Part shown: piece after piece, positions 18,393 through 27,495 of the stretch
How the letters are laid out: each line of letters opens with the position of its first letter
Numbering within the stretch: the stretch's first letter is position 1
From: Micrococcus endophyticus
GTDB lineage: Bacteria; Actinomycetota; Actinomycetes; Actinomycetales; Micrococcaceae
Reading direction: 5' to 3'
Assembly (NCBI RefSeq): GCF_014205115.1
Contig: NZ_JACHMW010000001.1
Span: forward strand, 1,116,001 to 1,180,000
DNA: 64,000 nt
Notes under the pieces: model-generated
Database searches by the model: none
The model's input: only the letters and a program-made list of their open reading frames with translations
Told to the model about the DNA's origin: nothing
Translations under genes and position numbers: made by a program

Positions 18393-21300
18393 GTGGGAGC
18401 GCTCGCCCGGTTCTCTCTTCGCCGGCGGGCGCTCGTCGCGCTCGTCACCGTGTTCATCGCGGTGTTCGGCGTCCTGTCCGCCGGGCAGCTCAAGCGGGAG
18501 CTGATCCCCCCGCTCGAGCTGCCCGTCATCTCGGTGTCCACGCTGTACCCGGGGGCCTCCCCCGAGGTCGTGGACTCGCTGGTGGGCGAGCCCCTCGAGA
18601 CGGCCCTGCAGGCCGTCGAGGGGCTCGAGTCCTCCGGCTCCACCTCCCAGGCGAGCTTCAACTCGATCCAGCTGCAGTTCGCCTACGGCACGGACCTGAA
18701 CCGGGCCCGCTCCCAGGTGGACCGCGTGGTCTCGAACCTCGCCTCGCAGCTGCCGGAGGAGGCCGAGACCTCCTCCTTCGCCGGCTCCGTCTCCGACTTC
18801 CCCGTGGTGTTCCTCGCCCTCTCCGGCGACGAGGACCTGAACGAGCTGCGCCGTCGCGCCGAGGCCGTGCTCGCCCCCCGGCTGCAGAAGCTCGAGGGCG
18901 TGCGCGGCGCGGACGTCCTCGGCGGCACCGAGGAGCACGTCTCCGTGGTCCCGGACCCGGAGGCCCTCGCGGCCGCCGGGCTGAGCACCCAGGACATCAC
19001 CACCGCCCTCGAGGAGAACGCCGGCCTGTTCCCCGTCGGTCAGGTCAACGAGGGCGAGAGCACCTACCCCGTCCAGGCGGGCGCCGCCGTCGAGGACCTC
19101 GAGGGCCTGCGCGGCATCGTCGTCACCCCGGCCGAGGGCGGCCAGGGGACGGCCCCGCAGGACCGCACCGCGGACGGCGGCCCGGTGGGCGGAGGCGGCG
19201 GCCCGCCCGCAGACCCCGAGGCGACGCCGGCCGCGCCCGCCGAGCCCGCCGGCGACGGCGAGCCCCGCACCCTCGGCGAGGTCGCCGAGGTCTCCCTCCA
19301 GGCCGCCGAGCCCACGTCCGTCACCCGCACCGACGGCGCGGACACCCTCTCCGTCTCCGTGACCGCGACCCCCGACGCCGACCTGGTGGCCGTCTCCGAG
19401 GCGGTGCGCGAGGCGCTGCCCGAGCTCGAGTCCGTCGTGGGCGGCGGGGCCGATCTGACGGTCGTGTTCGACCAGGCGCCCTTCATCCAGCAGTCCATCG
19501 ACACCCTCTTCCAGGAGGGCCTGCTCGGCCTGGCGTTCGCGGTGCTCGTGATCGCCGTCTTCCTGCTCTCACTGCGCTCCACCCTGGTGACCGCAGTGTC
19601 CATCCCGCTGTCCCTGTTGGCGGCCCTGATCGGCGTGGCCGTGTTCGGCTACTCGCTCAACACGCTCACCCTGGGCGCGCTGACCATCTCGATCGGCCGC
19701 GTGGTGGACGACGCGATCGTGGTGGTGGAGAACATCCGCCGCCACCTCGACCTCGGGGCGGACCGCCGCACCGCGATCCTCATCGGCACCCGCGAGGTCG
19801 CGACGGCCATCACCGCCTCCACCCTCGTCTCGGTGGCCGTGTTCCTGCCGATCGCCTTCGTGGGCGGGCTGGCCGGGGAGCTCTTCCGCCCGTTCGCGGT
19901 GACCGCCACCGTCGCCCTGCTGGCCTCGCTCGTGGTCGCCCTGACGATCGTCCCGGTGCTGTGCTGGTGGTTCCTGCGGACCCCGCGGCGCCCGGCCGGG
20001 GACGACTCCCCCGCCGACGCGGCCGAGGGTGGCGCCCCCGCCGTCCCGGCCGGCGAGCACGGCCACGACGCGCACCCGAGCGCGGCCGGCGGCTGGCTGG
20101 CCCGGGCGTACCGGCCGGTGCTGCGCTGGACGCAGCGCCACACGGTCGCCACGCTGGCCGGCGCCGTCGCGGTGCTCGCCGGCACCGCCGCCCTCGTGCC
20201 GCTGATCCCCACCAACCTCATCGGGGACACGGGGCAGAACTCGTTCGTGGTCACCGCCGACCAGGAGCCGGGGACCTCCCTGGAGGCCACCGCCGCCGCG
20301 GCCGGGATGATCGAGCGGACCCTGCTCGAGACCGAGGGCGTGGAGACCGTGCAGTGGACCGCGGGCACCGCCGGCGGCCCGGCCGGGGCGTTCGGCGGCT
20401 CCTCCGCAGACCGCGCCCGGTTCACCGTGGTGACGGACGAGGACGCGGACCAGACCGCCCTGCAGGACGGCGTCCGCGCCGACCTGGCCGCCCTCGAGGG
20501 GGTCGGCGAGGTCTCCGTGTCCACGCAGCAGGGCCCCGGCGGCGGCCAGGACATCGAGGTGTCCGTCTCCGCCCCCGATCCCCAGGCCCTCGCGACGGCC
20601 GCCGACGAGGTGGCCGGCGCCCTGCGCGGCGTCGAGGGCGCCCGCGAGGTCACCACCCCGGCCGCAGACGTGCGGCCGACCTTCCAGGTGGACGTGGACA
20701 CCGAGGCCGCCGCCCGGCTGGGCCTGACCGAAGAGGCAGTGGCCGGCCAGGCCGCCGCCGCCCTGCAGGCGGTGCCGGTGGGCGACGTCCGGTTCGGCTT
20801 CGAGCAGTTCCAGGTGCGCCTGGGCGACCCCGACCCCGTGGAGTCCCTCGAGGCCCTGCGCCAGGTGGCGGTGCAGACCGGCTCCGGCCCGGTCCCGCTC
20901 GAGGAGCTCGCCTCGGTGGAGCGGGTGGACGTGCCGGCCCGCGTGACGTCGTCGAACGGCGAGCGGACCGCCGTGGTCACCGTGACCCCGGACGACCAGG
21001 ACCTCGGCGCCGTCTCCCGGCGCGTCACCGAGGCCGTGGACGGGCTCGCGCTCCCGGAGGGCGTCACGGCCACCGTGGGCGGCGCCGCCGAGCAGCAGGC
21101 CGCGACGTTCCGCGACCTGGGCCTGGCCCTGCTCGCCGCGATCGCGACCGTGTACGTGGTGATGGTGGCGACCTTCAACTCCCTGCGCCAGCCGCTCGTC
21201 CTGCTGGTGTCCATCCCGTTCGCCGCCACGGGCGTGTTCCTGGCCCTGCTGGCCACGGGCACCGCGCTGGGCCTGTCCACGATGATCGGCCTGCTCATGC

Positions 21301-21863
21301 TGGTGGGCATCGTGGTGACGAACGCGATCGTGCTGATCGACCTGATCAACCAGTACCGCCGCGACCGCGGGATGGGCCTCGACGAGGCGATCGAGGTCGG
21401 CGCGCTGAACCGCGTGCGCCCCGTCGTGATGACGGCGCTGGCCACGATCCTGGCGATGGTCCCGATGGCGCTGGGCCTCACGGGCCACTCCGGCTTCATC
21501 TCCCAGCCGCTGGCGGTGGCCGTGGTGGGCGGCCTGCTCTCCTCCACGCTGCTCACGCTCGTGCTCGTGCCGGTGCTGTACCGGCTCACCGAGGCCCGCG
21601 GCGAGCGGCGGATCCAGGCCGAGCGCGCCGAGCAGGCGCGCCGGGACGAGGAGACCCGGCGGCGGGCGGCCGAGGCCGAGCAGGCGGCGGCCGAGCAGGC
21701 GGAGTCCGCGCGGGCGGGCCTGCTCGCGCGTCGGCGCACCGGCGGCGTTCCCGCGGCGAGCGCGGCGGCGGGCATGGCCGACGACGGCGGCCGGCGCCCC
21801 GGTCCCCTGGGCCGGCTGCGTGCCCGGCTGGGCGGTCTCGTGGGCCGCGCCCGCCGCGCCTGA
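18393..21863 (+). CDS. AcrB-type RND efflux transporter (HAE1-like)
   Basis: A large inner-membrane pump of 1156 residues with the duplicated RND plan: TM1 near residues 12-30 (ending SAGQLKRELIPPLELPVIS), a first large extracytoplasmic domain, a TM block with the proton-relay motif GRVVDDAIVVVENIRRH at about residue 434, a second extracytoplasmic domain, and the matching TM block with GIVVTNAIVLIDL near residue 972. A Gly/Pro/Ala-rich loop at about 246-290 and a charged Ala/Glu/Arg-rich C-terminal tail after about 1070 look disordered. No membrane-fusion or outer-membrane partner is near, as expected for a one-membrane organism. The GTG start has no good RBS and lies 7 nt after mqo, so coupling is likely. 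The substrate is unknown. Confidence 0.92.
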   Translation: MGALARFSLRRRALVALVTVFIAVFGVLSAGQLKRELIPPLELPVISVSTLYPGASPEVVDSLVGEPLETALQAVEGLESSGSTSQASFNSIQLQFAYGTDLNRARSQVDRVVSNLASQLPEEAETSSFAGSVSDFPVVFLALSGDEDLNELRRRAEAVLAPRLQKLEGVRGADVLGGTEEHVSVVPDPEALAAAGLSTQDITTALEENAGLFPVGQVNEGESTYPVQAGAAVEDLEGLRGIVVTPAEGGQGTAPQDRTADGGPVGGGGGPPADPEATPAAPAEPAGDGEPRTLGEVAEVSLQAAEPTSVTRTDGADTLSVSVTATPDADLVAVSEAVREALPELESVVGGGADLTVVFDQAPFIQQSIDTLFQEGLLGLAFAVLVIAVFLLSLRSTLVTAVSIPLSLLAALIGVAVFGYSLNTLTLGALTISIGRVVDDAIVVVENIRRHLDLGADRRTAILIGTREVATAITASTLVSVAVFLPIAFVGGLAGELFRPFAVTATVALLASLVVALTIVPVLCWWFLRTPRRPAGDDSPADAAEGGAPAVPAGEHGHDAHPSAAGGWLARAYRPVLRWTQRHTVATLAGAVAVLAGTAALVPLIPTNLIGDTGQNSFVVTADQEPGTSLEATAAAAGMIERTLLETEGVETVQWTAGTAGGPAGAFGGSSADRARFTVVTDEDADQTALQDGVRADLAALEGVGEVSVSTQQGPGGGQDIEVSVSAPDPQALATAADEVAGALRGVEGAREVTTPAADVRPTFQVDVDTEAAARLGLTEEAVAGQAAAALQAVPVGDVRFGFEQFQVRLGDPDPVESLEALRQVAVQTGSGPVPLEELASVERVDVPARVTSSNGERTAVVTVTPDDQDLGAVSRRVTEAVDGLALPEGVTATVGGAAEQQAATFRDLGLALLAAIATVYVVMVATFNSLRQPLVLLVSIPFAATGVFLALLATGTALGLSTMIGLLMLVGIVVTNAIVLIDLINQYRRDRGMGLDEAIEVGALNRVRPVVMTALATILAMVPMALGLTGHSGFISQPLAVAVVGGLLSSTLLTLVLVPVLYRLTEARGERRIQAERAEQARRDEETRRRAAEAEQAAAEQAESARAGLLARRRTGGVPAASAAAGMADDGGRRPGPLGRLRARLGGLVGRARRA

Positions 21864-21900
21864 GAAGGGCGGGCGGCGCGCCTCCCGCCGTTCTCAGGCG
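21857..21900. terminator. Bidirectional hairpin spanning two convergent stop codons
   Basis: Arms 21857-21873 and 21884-21900 pair over 17 positions with one mismatch. The TGA of the RND gene (21861-21863) is in one arm and the stop of sbcC (21894-21896, minus) is in the other, so the same palindrome ends both genes. Confidence 0.75.
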
Positions 21901-24900
21901 TCGACGTGGACGGCCAGGCTCGAGCCCTCCCGCTCCTTGGTCACGGCCAGGCGCACGGGGATCTCCTGCTTCATCCGCTCCACGTGGGAGACGAGCCCCA
22001 CGGTGCGCCCGCCGGAGCGCAGGCCGTCCACCACGTCCAGGACGTCGTCGAGGGTGTCCGAGTCCAGCGAGCCGAAGCCCTCGTCCACGAACAGCGTGTC
22101 CAGCTCGACGCCGCCGGCCTCGGCCTGGACCGTGTCCGCCAGGCCCAGGGCCAGCGCGAGGGAGGCCATGAAGGTCTCCCCGCCCGAGAGGGTGGAGGGG
22201 TGGCGGGTCTCGTCCACGTAGTGGTCCCGCACGACCAGTTCGAGCCCCTTGTTGCCCCGCCCGGCGGAGTCGTCGGAGTACTCGATGCTGTAGCGCCCGT
22301 CCGTCATGGCCAGCAGCCGTTCGGTGGCGGCCGCGGCGACCTCCTCGAGCCGGCCCGCGAGCACGTAGCTGGCCAGCGGCATCTTCAGCCGGTTCTCCCC
22401 GCCGCCGCGCACGAGCGCGAGCAGTCCGGTGACGCGTTCGTGCTCGGCCAGCAGGGCGGCGGAGCGGTCCAGCACGCCCCGCAGGAGGGCGGCCTGGCGC
22501 TCGACGGCGGCGGCCACGGCGGTCCGCCGCCCGAGGGCCTCGTCCCGCTCGCGGCGCGATCGCTCGGCCTCGAGGAGCCGGGCCGCGGCGGCCTCGAGGT
22601 CCTCCGGGGTGGGCGCCGTCGCCTGCTGGTCCTGCAGCTCTCGGCCGCGCCGGACGGCGTCGCTCTGGGCGAGCTCGGCCAGGCGCGCCTGCTCGTCGTC
22701 CCACGCGCGCACGCGGGCGGTCCGGGCCGCCGCGTCCTCGGCGGGGAGGCGGGCGGCCCGCGCGGCGCCGACGTCCTCGAACTCCTGCTCGCGCAGGGCG
22801 GCGGCGAGGGCGCGGTCCGCGTCCGCGGCGACGGCGAGGGCCCGCTCCCGGGCCTCGACCGCGCCGGCCAGCGCCTCGAGGCGGCCGCGGGCGGTGCGCA
22901 CCAGGGCGCCGCGGGCGTCCAGGTCCGGGGCGTCCCCGCGGGCCCGCTCGATCCCCGCCCGCAGCTCGAGCAGCCGCTCGTGCCGCTGGCGCGAGGCCTC
23001 CTGCAGCCGGGCGTCCTCGGCGGTGCGGGCGGTCTCGGCCGCGGCGGCCTCGTCCCGCTCCGTCTCCAGCGCCTGCAGCCGCCGGCGGTCCGCGGCGAGG
23101 GCCTTCCGCACCGCGGCGAGCTCGGCGTGCTCGGTGCGCGCCGCGGCGAGCGCCTCCTCGGCCTGCGCCGGGGTGCGTCCGCCGGCGGCGGCGGCCGAGG
23201 CGCGCACCCTCTCGTGCGCGGCGGTGCGGGCCGTCTCCGCGTCGGCGAGCACCGCCTCGGCGGCGGCGAGGGCCTCCTCCGCGGCGGCGACGTCGGCCTC
23301 GATGACCGCCGTGCCCACGCGCGGCGCCGGGTCCGGGTGCTCGGGGGATCCGCACACGGCGCAGGGGGTGCCGTCCTCGAGGTCGGCGGCGAGGTCCGCG
23401 GCCGCCTGCTCGTACCGGGAGCGCAGCAGCCCCAGCCGGTGCTGGGCGGCGGCGTCGCGCCCGGTCCGCGCCGCCTCCCGCGACCGGTCGGCGGCGTCCG
23501 CGGCGAGGGCGTGCCGCTCGGCCTCCCGGGCGGCGGCCAGGCCCTGCTCGGCCTCGGCGACGCGCCGGTCCACGTCCGCCTGGGCGCCGAGCCGGGCGGA
23601 GGCCGCCTCCACCGCCTCGCGCACGGCCGCGAGAGACTCCTCGCGACCGGAGCGCGCGGCCTCGGCGGCCTCGCGCTCGGCGACGATCTGCGTGCGGCGG
23701 GCCGCCTCGGTCCGCTCCGTCTCCTCGAGCCGTTCGGCGGCGGCCCGGTCCCGCACGGCGCGGGCGACCTCCTCCACGGCCCGCTCCGCGAGCGCGACGG
23801 CGTCCCGGGGCAGGGCGGCGTCGTCCGCGGGCGTCTCGGCGGCGTCCCGCCGGGCCTGCTCCAGCCAGCCGGCGGCGAGCGGGTCCTCGGCGGCCGCGGC
23901 CTGGGCGGTCCCGTCCGCCTCCCGCGCCCGGTCCTCGGCCGCGCGGGCGGACTCGGCGCGGTCGGCCGCGCCCAGCACGCGACCGGCGCGCTCGTGGGCG
24001 GCGACGGCGGTCCGGTCCCCCGCGGCAGCCTCGGCGCCCTCGCGGTGGGCGCGCTCCCGCTCGGTCCACGCCGCCGCGGCGGCGAGGGCCTCCCCCGTGG
24101 CGCGCAGCTCGGCCTGGGCCCCGCGCGCGGCGGCCTCCTCCGCGGCGGCGGCGTCCCGGCCGGCGCGGGCGGCGTCCACCGCCTCCCGCGTGCGCTCCGC
24201 GGTCCTCTCCACCAGCTCCTCGTCCGTGACGGGGAACGGCTCGGGCGCGTGCCAGTCCTCGCCGAGCTCGGCGGCGACCGCCTCGCGCAGCTGCTCCCGG
24301 GCCGCGGCGGCCACCTGGGCGTCCGCGGCGGCGCGGGAGCCGAGGCGCTCGGCCTCGGTCTTGAGGTGCTCCTCCACGCCGTCGAACCGCTGGGTGCCGA
24401 ACAGGCGGCGCAGCAGTCGCTGGCGCTCGTCCGACCGGGCGGTGAGGAACTCGGCGAACCGCCCCTGCGGGAGCATGACGACCTGCATGAACTGGGCCGC
24501 GTCCAGGTGCATGACGTCCGCCACCTGGACGCCGACCTCGTCGTTGCGGGTCAGCGGCTCCTGCCAGGCCCCGTCCACGTGCTCGCGCAGGGAGACGGCG
24601 GCGGGGGTGGGCGTGGTGTCCTTCCCGGAGGCGGACCGCCGCTTCTTGAGTCGCTCGTGACGGGGCGAGCGCACCACCTCGAACCGCCGCCCCTGGACGG
24701 TGAACTCCACGAGCACCTCGGGGACGACGGCGCCGGGCGGGCGCAGCGTGGTCACGAGCGACTCGGGCGACCGGCCGCCCGGGACGGACCCGTACAGGGC
24801 GTAGCAGAGGGCGGCGAGGACGGTGGACTTGCCCGCGCCCGTGGGCCCGTCCAGCAGGAACAGGCCGGCGTCGTTGAGCCGGTCCATGTCCACGTCCTGC

Positions 24901-24950
24901 GCCTCGGCGTAGGGGCCGATCCCCTGCAGCCGCATCCGATGGATCCTCAT
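21894..24950 (-). CDS. sbcC: DNA double-strand break repair ATPase SbcC (Rad50-like)
   Basis: An SMC-like ATPase of 1018 residues that partners the nuclease SbcD to process DNA ends and hairpins. Walker A is LLDGPTGAGKSTVLAAL near residue 38; the Q-loop region is MLPQGRFAEFLTARSDERQ near 155. Two long Ala/Glu/Arg-rich coiled-coil arms flank the zinc hook CAVC at about residue 530. The ABC signature STLSGGETFMASLALALG is at about 920 and Walker B TLFVDEGFGSLD at about 955. The frame continues upstream through sbcD in a shadow, but the ATG at 24950 overlaps the sbcD stop as ATGA, a classic coupled start. The coils are strongly Ala-biased, as expected at this GC content. Confidence 0.96.
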   Translation of the reverse strand: MRIHRMRLQGIGPYAEAQDVDMDRLNDAGLFLLDGPTGAGKSTVLAALCYALYGSVPGGRSPESLVTTLRPPGAVVPEVLVEFTVQGRRFEVVRSPRHERLKKRRSASGKDTTPTPAAVSLREHVDGAWQEPLTRNDEVGVQVADVMHLDAAQFMQVVMLPQGRFAEFLTARSDERQRLLRRLFGTQRFDGVEEHLKTEAERLGSRAAADAQVAAAAREQLREAVAAELGEDWHAPEPFPVTDEELVERTAERTREAVDAARAGRDAAAAEEAAARGAQAELRATGEALAAAAAWTERERAHREGAEAAAGDRTAVAAHERAGRVLGAADRAESARAAEDRAREADGTAQAAAAEDPLAAGWLEQARRDAAETPADDAALPRDAVALAERAVEEVARAVRDRAAAERLEETERTEAARRTQIVAEREAAEAARSGREESLAAVREAVEAASARLGAQADVDRRVAEAEQGLAAAREAERHALAADAADRSREAARTGRDAAAQHRLGLLRSRYEQAAADLAADLEDGTPCAVCGSPEHPDPAPRVGTAVIEADVAAAEEALAAAEAVLADAETARTAAHERVRASAAAAGGRTPAQAEEALAAARTEHAELAAVRKALAADRRRLQALETERDEAAAAETARTAEDARLQEASRQRHERLLELRAGIERARGDAPDLDARGALVRTARGRLEALAGAVEARERALAVAADADRALAAALREQEFEDVGAARAARLPAEDAAARTARVRAWDDEQARLAELAQSDAVRRGRELQDQQATAPTPEDLEAAAARLLEAERSRRERDEALGRRTAVAAAVERQAALLRGVLDRSAALLAEHERVTGLLALVRGGGENRLKMPLASYVLAGRLEEVAAAATERLLAMTDGRYSIEYSDDSAGRGNKGLELVVRDHYVDETRHPSTLSGGETFMASLALALGLADTVQAEAGGVELDTLFVDEGFGSLDSDTLDDVLDVVDGLRSGGRTVGLVSHVERMKQEIPVRLAVTKEREGSSLAVHVDA

Positions 24951-26200
24951 GCCTGGGCCTCCCGGGTCCGGGACGCCGTGAGGGCGTCGTCGAGCAGCGC
25001 GGACTCCTCCGCCGAGGCGGGACGGCCGCGCACGTGGTCCACGAAGCCCGTGGTCAGCGCGAGGTCCGTGGGGGCCTGGCGCAGGGCCTGCGCGTACGTG
25101 CGCACGCGCTCGGGACGCCCGCCCTCCGGCTCGTGGCGGAACACGAGCAGGTGGGGGAACCGCGAGCGTAGCCGCTCGAGCGCCCTCTCGGGCCGCTCGG
25201 GGTCCGTCACCGTGGCCTGCACCCAGCGGTCCTCGGCGAAGGCGTACTCGGGCGAGTCCAGCAGCGGCCCGATGCGGTCGGCGAGCACGGCCAGCCGGCG
25301 TCCGGCCCGCCAGTCCACGGGCTCCACCTCGGTCACGGCGCCGCCGTGCACGTGCACGAGCCACCCGCCCTTCACGTGCTTCGCCTCGGAGAAGGAGTAC
25401 GGCAGCGGCGATCCGGAGTACCGCACGTGCTCGGCCATCGTCTGCCGTCCGTGCAGGTGCCCGAGCGCCGCGTAGTCCAGCCCGTCGAAGACCGTGACCG
25501 GCACCTGGCCGAGGGTGCCGACCAGCCCCTCCGGCTCCGCGCCGGACCCGGCGTCCCGCCCGGCCGGGTCCGCGGGCGCCGGGCTCGCGGGCAACGGCGA
25601 GCCGCCGGCGCCGATGTCCCGCTCGGAGTCGGAGGCGTCCCCGCCTGCGGCGAACAGGTGGGCGAGCACGACGCCGGCCAGCGGGGCGGGCGACCCCGCC
25701 CGCCGGTCCTCCAGGTCCGCCCGGATCCGCCGCACGGCCTCCGTCATCACGCCCGTGTGGGTCGGGTCCACCTCCCACGCCTGGCCGAGGTGGCGCGGCT
25801 CCAGGTACGGGACGCCGTAGACGGCCGCGCGCTCCCCCGCCGCGTCCTCGAGCAGGACCGGCTCGTCCAGGCGGGCGGGGTCCGTGAGCACGTGCACGCC
25901 TGCGGCGGAGAGCAGGCCGGCGCCGAACCCCAGGCGCACCGCGGAGTCGTGGTTGCCGCTGGTGAGGACCACCTGCGCCCCGGCCTCGCGCAGGCGTGCC
26001 AGCGTGGCGTCCAGGAGGGCGACGGCGTCCGCCGACGGCAGAGCGCGGTCGTAGACGTCCCCGGCGAGCAGCACGGCGTCCACGCCGCGCTCCCGCACGG
26101 TGTCCACGAGGGCGTCGAGGACCTGACGCTGGCCCTCCAGCAGGCCGGTGCCGTGGAAGGACCGGCCGAGATGCCAGTCGGAGGTGTGCAGCAGGAGCAT
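24947..26200 (-). CDS. sbcD: Exonuclease SbcD (Mre11-like)
   Basis: The 417-residue nuclease subunit of SbcCD, a calcineurin-type Mn-dependent phosphoesterase. The metal-binding motifs are in order: HTSDWHLGRSFHG (residues 5-17), LLAGDVYDRALPS near 45, SGNHDSAVRLGFG near 82, and YAALGHLHGRQ near 250. A Gly/Ala/Pro-rich insert separates parts of the phosphoesterase domain at about 195-225. It overlaps sbcC by four bases. A TACAGT box lies 6 nt before the ATG, suggesting a leaderless transcript. It is divergent from the ADP-ribosylglycohydrolase gene. Confidence 0.96.
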   Translation of the reverse strand: MLLLHTSDWHLGRSFHGTGLLEGQRQVLDALVDTVRERGVDAVLLAGDVYDRALPSADAVALLDATLARLREAGAQVVLTSGNHDSAVRLGFGAGLLSAAGVHVLTDPARLDEPVLLEDAAGERAAVYGVPYLEPRHLGQAWEVDPTHTGVMTEAVRRIRADLEDRRAGSPAPLAGVVLAHLFAAGGDASDSERDIGAGGSPLPASPAPADPAGRDAGSGAEPEGLVGTLGQVPVTVFDGLDYAALGHLHGRQTMAEHVRYSGSPLPYSFSEAKHVKGGWLVHVHGGAVTEVEPVDWRAGRRLAVLADRIGPLLDSPEYAFAEDRWVQATVTDPERPERALERLRSRFPHLLVFRHEPEGGRPERVRTYAQALRQAPTDLALTTGFVDHVRGRPASAEESALLDDALTASRTREAQA

Positions 26201-26206
26201 GGCTCC

Positions 26207-26212
26207 ACTGTA
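26207..26212 (-). promoter_or_regulatory. -10 box of sbcDC, leaderless spacing
   Basis: TACAGT, 6 nt before the sbcD ATG at 26200; the spacer contains GGAG, too close to the start to be a normal RBS. Confidence 0.5.
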
Positions 26213-26251
26213 GGAACCGGGCGGACGCGTTAAGGCGTCCGACCCGCCTCC

Positions 26252-26257
26252 TACGAT
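26252..26257 (+). promoter_or_regulatory. -10 box of the ADP-ribosylglycohydrolase gene, leaderless spacing
   Basis: TACGAT, 7 nt before the ATG at 26265. It overlaps the alternative ATG at 26256, which argues that 26265 is the true start. Confidence 0.5.
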
Positions 26258-26264
26258 GTCCCCT

Positions 26265-27398
26265 ATGACCGAGACCCCCGCCGCCCCGTCCCTGCCCGGC
26301 CCCGAGCACGCCGCCCGCGTCGCCGCCCTCCTCGCGGCGGGCGCCGCCGGGGACGCCCTCGGCTACACCGTGGAGTTCGACGCGGACGCGGCCGTCCGGG
26401 CCCGCCACGGGGCGGAGGGGCTCACCACGGGCGAGGCCGCACTGGCCGTCGTCGGGGGCGAGGCCCTGCCGATCTCGGACGACACCCAGATGACCCTGTA
26501 CGTCCTGGACGGGCTGCTCGAGTGGATCGAGTGGCAGAACGACGGCCAGGCCGCGGATCCGGCCGCGTGCGTGTGGCTGGCCTGCCTGCGGTGGTGGGCC
26601 ACGCAGCACGGCGGCGCGCTGCCGGACGGCGCCCCGCCCGTGCCGCCGCGCTGGCTCGAGGACCACCCCGAGCTGCGCGCGCGCCGCGCCCCGGGGAACG
26701 CGTGCCTGAGCGGGCTGGACTCCGCCGCCATGGGCCTGCCCGGGGACCCCCGGAACCCGGACTCGAAGGGCTGCGGCACCGTGATGCGCTCGGCGCCGTA
26801 CGGCATGGTGCCGGGGCTGGAGGACGTCCACGTGGTCTCCTTCGCCCGCCAGGGCGCCGTGCTCACCCACGGCCACCCCACCGCGTGGGTCGCCGCGGCC
26901 GCCTACTCCCTGATGATCGCCGCGCTGCTGCGCGGGGCGGGCCTGGAGGACGCCGTCGCCCACGCCCGCGCCTGGGTGGACTCCCTCGGCCCGGCCGAGG
27001 GCGGCGAGACCGCCGCGGCCCTCGCGTCCGCCGTCGAGCTGGCCGCCTCCCCCGCGGACGACGCCGGCCGGCCCGGCACGCTGCCCGCGGCCCTCGGCGA
27101 GGGGTGGGTCGCCGAGGAGGCGCTGGCCATCGCCGTCCACGCAGCGCTCGTGGCGCAGGCCCGGCACGCGGACCCGGCGGACATGCTCGCCCTGGCGCTG
27201 CGGATCGGCGCCAACCATGCCGGGGACTCGGACTCGACGGCGTCGCTGGCCGGGCAGCTGCTCGGCGCCGCCCACGGCCCTGCGGTCTTCGGCGCGGACG
27301 CGGCCGCCGACGGGCCCGCGGGCCTCGTCCCGGCGTGGGTCGCGGAGCGGGAGGTCGTGGCGGAGGCGGCCCGCCGCTGGAGCGCGGCGACGACCTGA
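26265..27398 (+). CDS. ADP-ribosylglycohydrolase family protein
   Basis: 377 residues from the ATG at 26265 (380 from an in-frame ATG at 26256). The ARH-fold metal motifs are present: AGAAGDALGYTVEF near residue 25, SDDTQMTLYVLDGLLE near 70, and NHAGDSDSTASLAGQLLG near 315. Enzymes of this family use two Mg ions to remove ADP-ribose from proteins, nucleic acids or small molecules; the actual target is not predictable here. The sequence SKGCGTVMRSAPYGM is also typical. It is divergent from sbcDC and convergent with a DEDDh exonuclease carrying a BRCT domain, so a DNA-repair link is possible but unproven. Confidence 0.9.
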   Translation: MTETPAAPSLPGPEHAARVAALLAAGAAGDALGYTVEFDADAAVRARHGAEGLTTGEAALAVVGGEALPISDDTQMTLYVLDGLLEWIEWQNDGQAADPAACVWLACLRWWATQHGGALPDGAPPVPPRWLEDHPELRARRAPGNACLSGLDSAAMGLPGDPRNPDSKGCGTVMRSAPYGMVPGLEDVHVVSFARQGAVLTHGHPTAWVAAAAYSLMIAALLRGAGLEDAVAHARAWVDSLGPAEGGETAAALASAVELAASPADDAGRPGTLPAALGEGWVAEEALAIAVHAALVAQARHADPADMLALALRIGANHAGDSDSTASLAGQLLGAAHGPAVFGADAAADGPAGLVPAWVAEREVVAEAARRWSAATT

Positions 27399-27408
27399 CC
27401 CCTCCGGC

Positions 27409-27464
27409 CGGGCGGCCGCTTGACCCTTGGCGGGCGGCCGCCTGACCCGAGGGTCGGCGGCCGC
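27409..27464. terminator. GC hairpin and direct repeat between convergent genes
   Basis: An 18-bp direct repeat (27409-27426 and 27431-27448, one difference) overlaps a hairpin with arms 27434-27448 and 27451-27464 (one bulged base, 2-nt loop). It lies between the ADP-ribosylglycohydrolase stop and the exonuclease stop and probably terminates both. Confidence 0.55.
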
Positions 27465-27495
27465 CGGATGAGGGCGCGGCCCGGAGGCCGCCCGC

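Noticed and set aside
24951-27275. In-frame upstream extension of sbcC to 1793 codons
   Set aside because: The extra part is antisense to the ADP-ribosylglycohydrolase gene and overlaps sbcD in another frame. The ATG at 24950 forms an ATGA overlap with sbcD and starts exactly at the conserved N-terminus.
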